From an uncultured Sinobacteraceae bacterium (lineage in GTDB: Bacteria > Pseudomonadota > Gammaproteobacteria > Steroidobacterales > Steroidobacteraceae), in the NCBI GenBank assembly GCA_937902995.1, contig CALEKY010000107.1, forward strand, positions 1-64,000: a stretch of 64,000 bases of DNA. Direction: 5' to 3'. The position numbers were made by a program, and so were the translations under genes. Positions within the stretch are counted from its first letter, which is position 1. Every line of letters begins with the position of its first letter. Below are positions 53,389 through 61,158 of this stretch, piece after piece. Below the pieces are notes generated by a model, which was given only the letters and a program-made list of their open reading frames with translations, was not told the DNA's origin and made no database searches.

Positions 53389-54074
53389 TCGAGCAACCTG
53401 CCAAGCAACGCGCAGCACGGTGGCTGCTCGCGGCAATCGTTGCAGCCATCGGTATGGCGGCAGTGCTGTTGTGGCGCTATACGCCGCTCGCAGAGCTTGC
53501 CGATCCGGAGCGCATCGCCGCGTGGTTGAGCCGGGCGGGCGAGTCTGCATGGGCACCCTTCGTCGCGATCGCCACATTCGTCGTCGGCGGTTTCATCGTG
53601 TTTCCCCTCACGCTGCTCATTGCCGCGACAGCAGTCGTCTTCGAGCCGCTGCTTGCATTCGCCATCTCGCTCACCGGCTCGCTGGCCAATGCGCTCGCAT
53701 TGTATGGAGTCGGACGCGGACTCATGCGCACGACCGTCATGCATGCCTTCGGCGACCACGTCGAGCGTTTGCGGCATACGCTCGATCGCAGCGGCATCAT
53801 TGCCGTTGCAACGGTTCGCCTCGTGCCGATCGCACCTTTCACGCTCGTGAATCTGGCGGCTGGATCTATCGAAGTTCGGCTGCGCGACTATGTCCTCGGC
53901 ACCGCGCTCGGACTCATGCCCGGCACCATCGCTCTCACCGCCTTCGGTCACCAGCTGCGCGAAATCTTCGAGCAGCCCACCTTCGCAAACGTTGCGCTGC
54001 TGATAGCCGTCATCGTGGCGTGGATCGCCATTTCGCTGGCGGTACAGCGCTTCGTCGCGAAACGAGAGAACTAG
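53385..54074 (+). CDS. TVP38/TMEM64-family (VTT domain) membrane protein
   Basis: A 229-residue inner-membrane protein with the VTT/SNARE-associated domain. Family blocks are VGGFIVFPLTLLIAATAVVFEPLLAF, SLANALALYGVGRGLM, IAVATVRLVPIAPFTLVNLAAG and ALGLMPGTIALTAFG. Relatives in eukaryotes and bacteria act in lipid scrambling or undecaprenyl-phosphate handling, so a lipid role is plausible. It starts at GTG 53385, overlapping the thioesterase stop. Its TAG stop is followed at once by a heptamer array. Confidence 0.85.
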   Translation: MIEQPAKQRAARWLLAAIVAAIGMAAVLLWRYTPLAELADPERIAAWLSRAGESAWAPFVAIATFVVGGFIVFPLTLLIAATAVVFEPLLAFAISLTGSLANALALYGVGRGLMRTTVMHAFGDHVERLRHTLDRSGIIAVATVRLVPIAPFTLVNLAAGSIEVRLRDYVLGTALGLMPGTIALTAFGHQLREIFEQPTFANVALLIAVIVAWIAISLAVQRFVAKREN

Positions 54075-54225
54075 GCTGAAGACTGTAGGCTGAGACTGAA
54101 AAAGGCGTGTTTCCGTGCGCGATTCTTTAGCCTGAGCCCTGTGCCCCAAACTCAAGCCTTCTCAGCACAATCCTCGCGTGCTGCTCTTTCCTGTTGTCTG
54201 TAGCCTGTCGCCTGTTACCTCTAGC
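54071..54225. repeat. Heptamer arrays (CTGAAGR/CTGTAGR and CTGTNNC)
   Basis: Right at the TAG stop of the preceding gene lie GGCTGAA, GACTGTA, GGCTGAG, ACTGAAA (54074-54100). At 54129-54150 TTAGCCTGAGCCCTGTGCCCC is a partial inverted match. A third run at 54191-54225 is CTGTTGT, CTGTAGC, CTGTCGC, CTGTTAC, CTCTAGC. The remaining gap to the hemerythrin gene (to 54342) has no other feature that I can see. Confidence 0.82.
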
Positions 54226-54342
54226 GAGCCCGTCCGACATTTGCGTACAGCCTTGGCCTCGCGACCGCGAGGAACCGCCTGCCGCGTCCTACGTTAGGAG
54301 TCGCATTGCATCGACAGTGCGGACGGATCGCAGAGGCAATCG

Positions 54343-54924
54343 ATGGCACAAGAGATACGCGACGGCGATGAGAGCCGCTCAACCACGGATGAAGTCGTCA
54401 CGGATGCGCTGGGTTTGCTCAAGCGCGATCACCGACTGATCGACGAACTGTTCGCGGAGTTCATGCGGGCAGCTCCGCAACAGCTCGACCCTTTGGCGCG
54501 CAGAATCTGCAAACTGTTGCGCATCCATGCCCAGATCGAGGAAGAGCTGTTCTATCCGGCAGTCCGCCGGGCCTCGAGCGATCCGGAACTCGCCGACGCC
54601 GCGGAGCGGGATCACGCGCGCGCGAACGAACTGATCGTACGGATCGAGTCGATGACATCCGATCGCCCCGACTTCAACGATTCGATCGTGAAGCTCGCCC
54701 AGCAGACTCGCGCACACTTTGGCGAGGAGGAGGAACGTCTATTTCCGCAGCTGGCCGGGAAGATCGACCTAGTTGCCATCGGCATGGCGCTCGCAGAGCG
54801 GCGCGATACTTTGCTCGACGTGCTCGGCTTGCACAGCGACGACGAAGAAGGCGTCGCACAACAGCGCGCGTTGCTCGAAGAGGCGCGGCAGGCGAGAGAG
54901 GCGAGGAGAGCCCGTGATTCGTGA
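54343..54924 (+). CDS. Hemerythrin-domain protein
   Basis: A 193-residue protein with a hemerythrin HHE domain. It should bind a di-iron centre through LLKRDHRLIDELF (first His), RIHAQIEEELFYPAV (His and Glu), ERDHARANELI and TRAHFGEEEERLFPQL. Such cytosolic proteins sense or scavenge oxygen or nitric oxide, or protect against oxidative damage. It ends in a charged tail (EEARQAREARRARDS) whose stop codon lies within a CGTGATT repeat. Confidence 0.9.
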   Translation: MAQEIRDGDESRSTTDEVVTDALGLLKRDHRLIDELFAEFMRAAPQQLDPLARRICKLLRIHAQIEEELFYPAVRRASSDPELADAAERDHARANELIVRIESMTSDRPDFNDSIVKLAQQTRAHFGEEEERLFPQLAGKIDLVAIGMALAERRDTLLDVLGLHSDDEEGVAQQRALLEEARQAREARRARDS

Positions 54925-55135
54925 TTACGAGCGTTGACGCTTTGCTTCCCGAGTCCGGTCCGGCGCTCTACTCAGAGTGGTGAGTAGTGATTGGTGAGTG
55001 GTAGGGCAGCGCTGCTACCCTTCCCTTTCCCATTTCCCCTTTCCCTTTTCCCTTCCTGAGTTGGTCACCCGAAGGTCCCCTTCCCTTCTTCCCTTCTTCC
55101 CTTCTTCCCTTCTTCCCTTCTTCCCTTCTTCCCTA
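54914..55135. repeat. Mixed heptamer and octamer arrays
   Basis: CGTGATT CGTGATT (54914-54927) contains the TGA stop of the hemerythrin gene. GGTGAGT, AGTGATT, GGTGAGT, GGTAGGG follow (54979-55006). Next are TTCCCTT-type heptamers (55021-55054), then six perfect 8-base copies of TTCCCTTC (55081-55128), then TTCCCTA (55129-55135), whose CTA is the stop codon of the minus-strand cytochrome gene. The whole 208-bp gap is repeat. Confidence 0.92.
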
Positions 55136-55612
55136 GTTCAGCCTCTGCAGCCCAATCGCATATTGCATGTGACATTCGGTGCACACGATGTACATGTCGC
55201 CGCCTGCGGTGAACAGGGCATCGACATCTTTCGCTTCGGCCGCATCGAGCGCTTCCTTGGCCGCCTCCGTCAGCCGATGAGCGTGCTTGACCCAATCGTC
55301 GCGGTCGCGCAGCCGTCCCGGCGTCAACAGCAGATTGGCAGCTTCGGCAACGGTGGCCGCGGCATCGCGTACTGCCGTCCACTCCTCGTCCGTCTCGGGC
55401 TGCAAGCTTTCTTCGCCGGCCTCGGTATAAACGGTTCCGACGGCGTCCCAGACGACGTCCGCGCTCGGCTCCATGATCCAATTCATGACCTGTTTCACGT
55501 CGGCCACTTCGCGAAACTCGACCGAAGCGGCAGAGTCAGCAGACACCTGAGGCGCTTCTGCCTTGCAGCCGCACAGCGCAACAGCGATCAGCACGATCGA
55601 CAATCGATGCAT
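55133..55612 (-). CDS. Cytochrome c-type lipoprotein with C-terminal heme site
   Basis: A 159-residue protein. The lipoprotein signal is MHRLSIVLIAVALCGCKAE (lipobox LCGC). The body is helical (VKQVMNWIMEPSADVVWDAVG, LTEAAKEALDAAEAKDVDALF). Near the C-terminus CTECHMQYAIGLQRLN holds one CXXCH heme-binding motif. The C-terminal position of the heme in a four-helix body is the layout of cytochrome c' or c-556 proteins. Electron carrier or gas binding outside the cytoplasm is likely. The stop is supplied by the TTCCCTA repeat. Confidence 0.82.
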   Translation of the reverse strand: MHRLSIVLIAVALCGCKAEAPQVSADSAASVEFREVADVKQVMNWIMEPSADVVWDAVGTVYTEAGEESLQPETDEEWTAVRDAAATVAEAANLLLTPGRLRDRDDWVKHAHRLTEAAKEALDAAEAKDVDALFTAGGDMYIVCTECHMQYAIGLQRLN

Positions 55613-55906
55613 GGAAATCTCCGCTTTCGGCGACGCACGGCGCTATCGGTGCGAACGTTCAGCAAGCTCCGCGCACGTGCAATCCGTGAAGTTTACCGTC
55701 GGTGCGCAGGATCGTGCGTTTCGCCGCAGTTTTTGCGCTGTTAGGCTTGACCATTCTCAACAGACCTGGGCACCGGCGATGAATAAAGATTCGCGACGGG
55801 TTCAGACCGTATCACCATCGCCTTGACGTTGGGCTGTCTCAGCACCTGAAATACGGTCGATTTGTTTCACTTTCATTCATCGTGCACGGCCCGGGGGAAA
55901 GTTGTA

Positions 55907-56776
55907 ATGCATAGCGTATCTGCGCGTCTGCTCTGTGCAGCAGCGGTAGCGATCCTGTCCACTTCTGTGGCAGTTGCTGCCGAGTCCACCGCAAACATTC
56001 CGCGTACCAAGGAGGGCAAGCCGGACTTCAACGGTATCTGGCAAGCGCTGAACTCCGCGAATTACGACCTGGAGCCTCACGCGGCCCGTGCCGCCATGGC
56101 CATGGTCCCGGGTCCGTTCGTGCCGATTCCTGCACCGCAGGTCGTCGCGCTGGGCGCCGTGGGCTCGGTGCCGGCTGGGCTCGGTGTCGTGGAAGGCGAC
56201 ACGATCCCGTACAAGCCCGAAGCGCTCGAGATCAAGAAGGAGAATCAGAAGCACTGGCTGGAGCGCGATCCCGAGATCAAGTGCTATCTGCCGGGCGTGC
56301 CGCGCGCGACGTACATGCCGTTCCCCTTCCAGATCTTCCAAAGCAAGGACTATATGTTCATTGCTTACGAGTACGCCGGCGCCACCCGCAACATCTACAT
56401 GAAGGATCCGGGACCGCCGCCGGCCGATTCGTGGATGGGTCAATCGGTGGGCCGCTGGGAAGGCGACACGCTCGTCGTGGAAGTCACCGGCTTCAACGGC
56501 CAAACCTGGCTGGATCGCTCGGGTAACTGGCATACGGACGCTCTGAAAGTGACGGAGCGCTACCGCCTGATGGGCAAGGACCATATCTGGTACGAAGCGA
56601 CCCTCGAGGATCCGAACGTCTACACGCGTCCGTGGAAGATCTCGATGCCTCTGTACCGCCGCATCGAGCCGAACGCTCAGTTGCTGCAGTTCAAGTGCGT
56701 GGAGTTCGTCGAGGAGCTGATGTACGGCCACTTGCGCAAGAAGCCGACGCAGCCTCCCAAAGAGCCTGCAAAGTAA
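55907..56776 (+). CDS. Secreted protein of unknown function, paralogue of 2739-3845
   Basis: A 289-residue exported protein. The signal peptide is LLCAAAVAILSTSVAVAAE. The mature start IPRTKEGKPDFNGIWQAL, then VGRWEGDTLVVEVTGFNG, LKVTERYRLMGKDHIWYEATLEDPNVYTRPW, align block by block with the protein at 2739-3845. Function is unknown to me. It is followed after a 165-base structured spacer by the DUF6152 gene. The 294-bp gap upstream (55613-55906) holds no other gene that I can find. Confidence 0.78.
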   Translation: MHSVSARLLCAAAVAILSTSVAVAAESTANIPRTKEGKPDFNGIWQALNSANYDLEPHAARAAMAMVPGPFVPIPAPQVVALGAVGSVPAGLGVVEGDTIPYKPEALEIKKENQKHWLERDPEIKCYLPGVPRATYMPFPFQIFQSKDYMFIAYEYAGATRNIYMKDPGPPPADSWMGQSVGRWEGDTLVVEVTGFNGQTWLDRSGNWHTDALKVTERYRLMGKDHIWYEATLEDPNVYTRPWKISMPLYRRIEPNAQLLQFKCVEFVEELMYGHLRKKPTQPPKEPAK

Positions 56777-56795
56777 TGCCAAATAGGGAAAATTA

Positions 56796-56878
56796 AGGGG
56801 ATATCCCCTGGAACTTCGCCGTAAAGCGGCCACTATGTGGCTCACGGCACAAGGGTAGCCGGCGAGCGCCGGTTGCCC
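56796..56878 (+). promoter_or_regulatory. Structured intergenic RNA region (three hairpins)
   Basis: Three inverted repeats follow each other: AGGGGATATCCCCT (56796-56809), GCCG-TAAAG-CGGC (56818-56830) and GGGTAGCCGGCGAGCGCCGGTTGCCC (56853-56878, about 11 bp). They lie between the secreted-protein gene and the DUF6152 gene and could act as an attenuator, a processing site or a small RNA. No known riboswitch consensus is recognised. Confidence 0.5.
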
Positions 56879-56941
56879 GCAAGTTAAGATCGAGCTGCTA
56901 GCCGTGAACGCTGTGCGGCGCAAGAGCTAAGAGGTAGAGCA

Positions 56942-57385
56942 ATGAAGATGAAATTGTGGTTAGGGCTGGCTGTTGCGGGTGGCATCGCCGCGCTCGGCAC
57001 AGCAACGACGATGGCGCATCACGCATTCGCCGCCGAATTCGATGCCAATCGGCCGGTCAATCTGCGCGGGAAAGTGACGCGCGTCGAGTGGATCAATCCG
57101 CATGCCTGGATTCACATCGACCACGTCAAGGAAGACGGCTCGACGGAGGCCTGGATGGTGGAAGGCGGTACGCCGAACACTCTACTGCGCCGTGGAATCA
57201 CCAAGGATTCGCTGAAGATCGGCACCGAAATCGTCGTGCGCGGCTATCAGTCGAAAGACGCGCTCTGCGTGCCGAAGTGCCGTGCGAACGGCCGCGACAT
57301 CACGTTCCCGGACGGCCGCAAGCTGTTCATGGGGTCGTCGGGCACGGGTGCGCCGAAGGACGGTTCGGATCCCGACGAGCGTTGA
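56942..57385 (+). CDS. DUF6152-type secreted protein
   Basis: A 147-residue exported protein. Signal peptide LGLAVAGGIAALGTATTMA, then HHAFAAEFDANRPVNLRGKVTRVEWINPHAWIHID, which is the hallmark of the DUF6152 family (an OB-like domain of unknown function). AAGAGGTAGAGCA precedes the ATG. These proteins commonly accompany the secreted family encoded just upstream. A strong terminator follows. Confidence 0.82.
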   Translation: MKMKLWLGLAVAGGIAALGTATTMAHHAFAAEFDANRPVNLRGKVTRVEWINPHAWIHIDHVKEDGSTEAWMVEGGTPNTLLRRGITKDSLKIGTEIVVRGYQSKDALCVPKCRANGRDITFPDGRKLFMGSSGTGAPKDGSDPDER

Positions 57386-57392
57386 TCGAGTT

Positions 57393-57455
57393 CGGCGCCT
57401 TCCGGCGCCGCTGCCGAAAACGAAAACGCCCGCTCGATCGAGCGGGCGTTTTTTT
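57393..57455 (+). terminator. Strong intrinsic terminator
   Basis: A GC stem CGGCGCC-TTCC-GGCGCCG (57393-57410) is followed by the perfect palindrome AACGCCCGCTCGATCGAGCG... ending GGGCGTT at 57450, then a run of T. This is a clear rho-independent terminator for the DUF6152 operon. Confidence 0.93.
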
Positions 57456-57462
57456 ATGTGTT

Positions 57463-57490
57463 ACGGGCGACGGGCTACGGCCAGAGGTCG
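57463..57490. repeat. Short heptamer array (ACGGGCN)
   Basis: ACGGGCG, ACGGGCT, ACGGCCA and then GAGGTCGG make three 7-base steps. It resembles the degenerate element at 19462-19520. Confidence 0.6.
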
Positions 57491-57524
57491 GCGCTCCGCA
57501 ACTGGCGGTCGCTCGCGCCAGCTC

Positions 57525-57662
57525 TCAGCCGTACGCGAGCCGGAGCATCTCGATCACGCCGAAGATCTGCGTGATCCAGTAAATGACAACTGCCAGCAGG
57601 ATGCCGCCGGAAACGGCGATGGCGATCTTTTCCTGAGTGGTAGGCTTGCGTTCGGTATTCAT
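57525..57662 (-). CDS. Small membrane protein, 45 residues
   Basis: A short frame from ATG at 57662 beginning MNTERKPTTQEKIAIAVSGG, with one transmembrane helix (IAVSGGILLAVVIYWITQIFG) and a short tail ending RLAYG. It lies 13 bases downstream of the stop of the membrane gene at 57676-58152 on the same strand, so it is probably the last gene of that operon. No family recognised. Confidence 0.6.
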   Translation of the reverse strand: MNTERKPTTQEKIAIAVSGGILLAVVIYWITQIFGVIEMLRLAYG

Positions 57663-57675
57663 AAAACTGACTCGC

Positions 57676-58152
57676 TTAGCCTGAGAATCCGATCCAGCGA
57701 CCGGACGCCGCGACGAGGAACCACAAGGACATCGAAGCCAAGGCGACGAGCTTCAAGGTCATCGGATTGAGCTCGGCGTGATCCCTCTGCAAGAGCGGCG
57801 CACGCACGAAAAAAGCGAACAGGATGCCGGCGGCGAGCGCGGCCATTTTCACCCAGTAATAGAAGTTGTGATAGCACTTCACCGCAACGCCGGACAGCAT
57901 GACGAAGCCCGTCACGAGCAGCACGATCAGGGAGATCTTGAAGTACTTGTGCGCATTGTCCGTGACCGTCTTCGACGGCACGTCGGTGAGCACGACGTTG
58001 CACAGACGCAAGTCCGAGACGAGCACCGATCCGCCGAGCACCGCGAGCGCCATCAAGTGCACGGCCTCGATCGTTGCGAACGTCGCACCTTGATCCTTGA
58101 CGAAGGCGCCGAGCGCCGAAGTTTCCAGCCAGGAAAAGAACGATTCGATCAT
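57676..58152 (-). CDS. DUF6644-like membrane protein (1)
   Basis: A 158-residue protein with about four membrane helices (ATIEAVHLMALAVLGGSVLVSDL, FKISLIVLLVTGFVMLSGVAV, WVKMAALAAGILFAFFV, LVALASMSLWFLVAASGRWIGF). The E-x-x-H-L/V-x-x-L first helix and the GRWIGF end are shared with the gene at 58182-58757, so the two are related (probably the DUF6644 family). Conserved His residues could bind heme, but that is inference. Confidence 0.72.
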   Translation of the reverse strand: MIESFFSWLETSALGAFVKDQGATFATIEAVHLMALAVLGGSVLVSDLRLCNVVLTDVPSKTVTDNAHKYFKISLIVLLVTGFVMLSGVAVKCYHNFYYWVKMAALAAGILFAFFVRAPLLQRDHAELNPMTLKLVALASMSLWFLVAASGRWIGFSG

Positions 58153-58181
58153 GGAATCTCCGCGAATCGATGCGCTTCAGC

Positions 58182-58757
58182 TCAATGATGGCCTGCAGCG
58201 GAGGCGATACAGCCGGCCGCCCAGTTCATGAACGCGGACATTTCCTTGCCGCAGTCGAACCAGTCGTACGCGATGAAGCGACCGCAAACGATGACGCCCG
58301 CCCACAAGCACAACGACGCCCCCGCCGCGTAACGCGCACGTTTCGGGGGGATCTTGTCGAGATCCCAGGTCTTGCCCGTCGCGGCGAGATACTTGTTGAA
58401 GGCGATCGCGTTGATGGCTGCAGCCACGAGCAGAATGAGCTTCAAACGGAACCACACGCTTTGCGTCGTGCGGATCGGAATGGCGACGTAGAGCAGAATC
58501 CCGGTCACGATCATGATCGAGAAGCCGATCCACATCGGGCGATTGAGCCGCTCGGCGATACGCGTGGCGGGCACGTCCATCAGCCACCAGCCCAGCATGC
58601 GCAAATCGATCACGAACAGCATGCCGAGCGACAGCATCAGCGTCAGAACGTGAGTCGTCTCGATCCAGTTGTAGAGATAGAAGGATTCGTGAAGGCTCGA
58701 GCTGATGGACAAGGAGTCCACCCACTCGGCAAACCGCAAGGCCAATGAATTGAGCAC
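58182..58757 (-). CDS. DUF6644-like membrane protein (2)
   Basis: A 191-residue protein with about five membrane helices. WIETTHVLTLMLSLGMLFVIDLRMLG parallels the first helix of its neighbour, followed by MWIGFSIMIVTGILLYVAI and WAGVIVCGRFIAYDWF. It starts at GTG 58757 with GAGG six bases upstream. It lies 29 bases ahead of the gene at 57676-58152 in the same operon. Function unknown. Confidence 0.72.
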   Translation of the reverse strand: MLNSLALRFAEWVDSLSISSSLHESFYLYNWIETTHVLTLMLSLGMLFVIDLRMLGWWLMDVPATRIAERLNRPMWIGFSIMIVTGILLYVAIPIRTTQSVWFRLKLILLVAAAINAIAFNKYLAATGKTWDLDKIPPKRARYAAGASLCLWAGVIVCGRFIAYDWFDCGKEMSAFMNWAAGCIASAAGHH

Positions 58758-58918
58758 GCTCGCCTCTAGCTCCCTTGTGATCCCGCAATGGAACCTCGCC
58801 CACTCGTGGGGCGATTGGGGCCGCATTCTAGTGGTCCGAAGGCCCCCAGCTGGACAAGAAGTTTAAAGGGACGCGAGCGCGCAAAACGCTGCTGGTTGAG
58901 TCGGGTTATGTCTGAATG

Positions 58919-59935
58919 CTATAGCCGCACGCACTCGATCCAGCATGGATCCAGGCCGACGACATAGTCCTGAAGCTTCGTGGGCACTCCGGTATCTCGG
59001 TCGAGCGCGTAGGCGCTCATGCGGTTGGAAAGCTGGCCCGCAACGAACAGAAAACGTCCGTCTGCATCGATGGCCATGGTTCGCGGCTGTCGCTCGGTGG
59101 GGACGGCGCCGATCGTCTCCATGCGACCCGTCTCCGCATCGACCGCAAATGCCGCAAGCGAGCTCGAGCTGCGCTCGGTTGCATAGAGGAACCGGCCGTC
59201 CGGCGTGAGCAGCACCTCAGCCGCCCAGCGCTTGCCGCGGTACCCTCTCGGCACCGCATGTGCGAGCGCGCGTTCCTGCAGCCGTCCGGTGGCAGCGTCG
59301 AAGTCGAAAGCTCGCAGCGATGCGTCGCGCTCGCAGATCGCGAACACGCGATCGCCGCGGGGATGGAAGCGCACGTGTCGCGGGCCGGCGCCAGTTCCGA
59401 CTTTGACTTCTGTTGCTTGCGCTTCGCGCAGTCGACCGGTTTCCGCATCGAACGGCCAGACGATGAGCACATCGGCACCGAGCGCGGCAGCCACGACGAA
59501 ATCGTTCGCAGGCGCGGCCAATACGGAATGCGCTTTCGGGATCGAGCGAATCACTTGATGCGGCTCGCTCAGCTCGCCGCCGTCGATCTTGCTCACGGCG
59601 ACGAAATCGTTGTGATACGAAGCCATGAGCAACCATCTTCCCGAACGATCGACGGAGAGGAAAGCAAGCGGACCCGGCATCCGGGTCTCGCCGATCGGCC
59701 GCAACACGCCGCGTTGCGGATCGATCGTAAAGCCCGCTATGGCATAAGGCTCATCGCGCAAGCCTGCGAACATGAAGCGGCGGTCCGGCGACCATGCGAG
59801 CGTCGTGAACTTGCCGCCCAATACGTGTTCGACGAGCGTCAACTCGCCGGTGCTCACTTGCATCTTGAAGACGAGCAGCTCCCGGCTCTCGGAGTTGGCC
59901 ACGTAGACGAAAGCGCGTTCGTTCTCCATCGACAT
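58919..59935 (-). CDS. Seven-bladed lactonase, probable 6-phosphogluconolactonase
   Basis: A 338-residue beta-propeller of the Pgl/YbhE lactonase family. It hydrolyses 6-phosphogluconolactone or a related lactone. Recurring blade motifs: RAFVYVANSESRELLVFKM, FTTLAWSPDRRFMFAGL, GPRHVRFHPRGDRVFAICERD, LLTPDGRFLYATERSSSSLAAFAVD and PRTMAIDADGRFLFVAGQLSNRMSAYALD. The ATG at 59935 has GGAG four bases upstream. The 6-phosphogluconate dehydrogenase lies 10 kb away, so a role in the pentose phosphate pathway is plausible but not proven. Confidence 0.82.
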   Translation of the reverse strand: MSMENERAFVYVANSESRELLVFKMQVSTGELTLVEHVLGGKFTTLAWSPDRRFMFAGLRDEPYAIAGFTIDPQRGVLRPIGETRMPGPLAFLSVDRSGRWLLMASYHNDFVAVSKIDGGELSEPHQVIRSIPKAHSVLAAPANDFVVAAALGADVLIVWPFDAETGRLREAQATEVKVGTGAGPRHVRFHPRGDRVFAICERDASLRAFDFDAATGRLQERALAHAVPRGYRGKRWAAEVLLTPDGRFLYATERSSSSLAAFAVDAETGRMETIGAVPTERQPRTMAIDADGRFLFVAGQLSNRMSAYALDRDTGVPTKLQDYVVGLDPCWIECVRL

Positions 59936-60017
59936 CGAGCTCCGCTGGTCGATTTGATACCGCGGAACTGAACGAACCGCTGGCCGGGAGGTTCCGCCGA
60001 TCGAGGTAAATTCGCCG

Positions 60018-60224
60018 TCAGTAATGCGGTGGGCGCTCGTCCTCGGGCGTGTAGATTCGCTCTTCCGACCTGAGCGCTTCGAAGCGGGTTGCAAGCGCCT
60101 TCAAGCGCTCGTTCAGCGCATCGATTTCCTGTTGCTGGCGGTATACGACTTCGCTCAGCTCGTTCGTGGCCTTTTCCAGAAAGGTCATCTTGATCTCGAG
60201 CTGTTCCAGGCGTTCGTCGTTCAT
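60018..60224 (-). CDS. slyX: SlyX protein
   Basis: A 68-residue coiled-coil protein with the SlyX pattern: ERLEQLEIKMTFLEKATNEL, VVYRQQQEIDALNERLKAL and the C-terminal ERPPHY. The function is unknown. SlyX is typical of gammaproteobacteria and relatives, which supports the taxonomic reading. Confidence 0.9.
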   Translation of the reverse strand: MNDERLEQLEIKMTFLEKATNELSEVVYRQQQEIDALNERLKALATRFEALRSEERIYTPEDERPPHY

Positions 60225-60300
60225 GGAGGTGCCCTCGAGCCCCTAGCTATCAGGCAGGCGTCGCTTCGTAGCGCGGCGACAGGTCGCGTAAGGTTAACGC

Positions 60301-61158
60301 ATGCAGGGAGACCGCCAGAGCCGCTCCATGGTTTCCGTCATTGCCAGCATCGTCGCGATTGGCCTGGGCGCAGTATTGCTGCTGGGCGCGTACATCTACA
60401 TCGCTCAGGAACGGATGATCTTTTATCCGCGTCCGAACGACCCGCTGCTCCGGGAGCAGTGGCGTTGGAATCGTGTGGAGATCGGCTCGGGCGAGCACCC
60501 GATCGAAGGTTGGTGGGCAGATGCGGGCGCACCCGAATCGAATCTCACGATCGTGTACTTCGGCGGCAATGCCGAAGACGTGCTCTATGCGGCACGCAAT
60601 GCAGCGCAGCTCGAAGCCAAGCGCATGCTGGTCGTCAACTATCGCGGCTACGGACAATCGCACGGCAAACCGAGCCAGAAAGCGCTGTTCGAAGATGCGC
60701 TGGCTGTCTACGACTACGTCGTCGGACCGGGCAACGCCGGCCCGCAGGACGTCGTCGTCATGGGCCGAAGTCTGGGCTCCGCCCTGGCCACCCTGCTCGC
60801 CGCGAAACGCAAAGTTCGCGCAGTCGTGCTGATCACGCCATTCGACAGTCTCGCAGCCGTTGCCGAACGGCACTACCCTGCATTCCTCGTTCGCACACTG
60901 TTGCGCCACCCGTTTCGCTCGGATGAGCTTGCGCCGCAAGCGCAGGTACCGGCGTTGTTCTTGATCGCCGAACAGGATCACATCGTGCCGCCGTCGCACG
61001 CTTATGCGCTCGTGCGCGTCTGGGGCGGTCCGACACACACCCGCGCGTTCGAGGGAGTCGGCCACAACGACATCGAGACGCACCCTGCCTATCACCGCGA
61101 GCTCAATGCCTTCTTGAGGCAACAGGCGTCTAGCGCGTTGCGCAGACTGAAGGGTTAA
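60301..61158 (+). CDS. Membrane-anchored alpha/beta hydrolase
   Basis: A 285-residue protein with one N-terminal helix (VIASIVAIGLGAVLLLGAYIYIAQ) that anchors a serine aminopeptidase-like hydrolase (BEM46/ABHD13 type). The oxyanion segment is YFGGNAED, VVNYRGYGQSHG follows, the nucleophile is MGRSLGS, and the catalytic Asp and His lie in AEQDHIVPP and GVGHNDIETHP. Substrate unknown. The TAA stop is followed directly by a heptamer array. Confidence 0.87.
   Translation: MQGDRQSRSMVSVIASIVAIGLGAVLLLGAYIYIAQERMIFYPRPNDPLLREQWRWNRVEIGSGEHPIEGWWADAGAPESNLTIVYFGGNAEDVLYAARNAAQLEAKRMLVVNYRGYGQSHGKPSQKALFEDALAVYDYVVGPGNAGPQDVVVMGRSLGSALATLLAAKRKVRAVVLITPFDSLAAVAERHYPAFLVRTLLRHPFRSDELAPQAQVPALFLIAEQDHIVPPSHAYALVRVWGGPTHTRAFEGVGHNDIETHPAYHRELNAFLRQQASSALRRLKG

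Noticed and set aside
55081..55128. Octamer array as a sequencing artefact
   Set aside because: The exact copies could be an assembly artefact, but the array joins smoothly to gene ends on both sides and matches the style of other loci, so I kept it as a real repeat.
56796..56878. Known riboswitch
   Set aside because: The hairpins do not match the conserved cores that I know (TPP, cobalamin, SAM, glycine, FMN), so it is listed only as a structured region.
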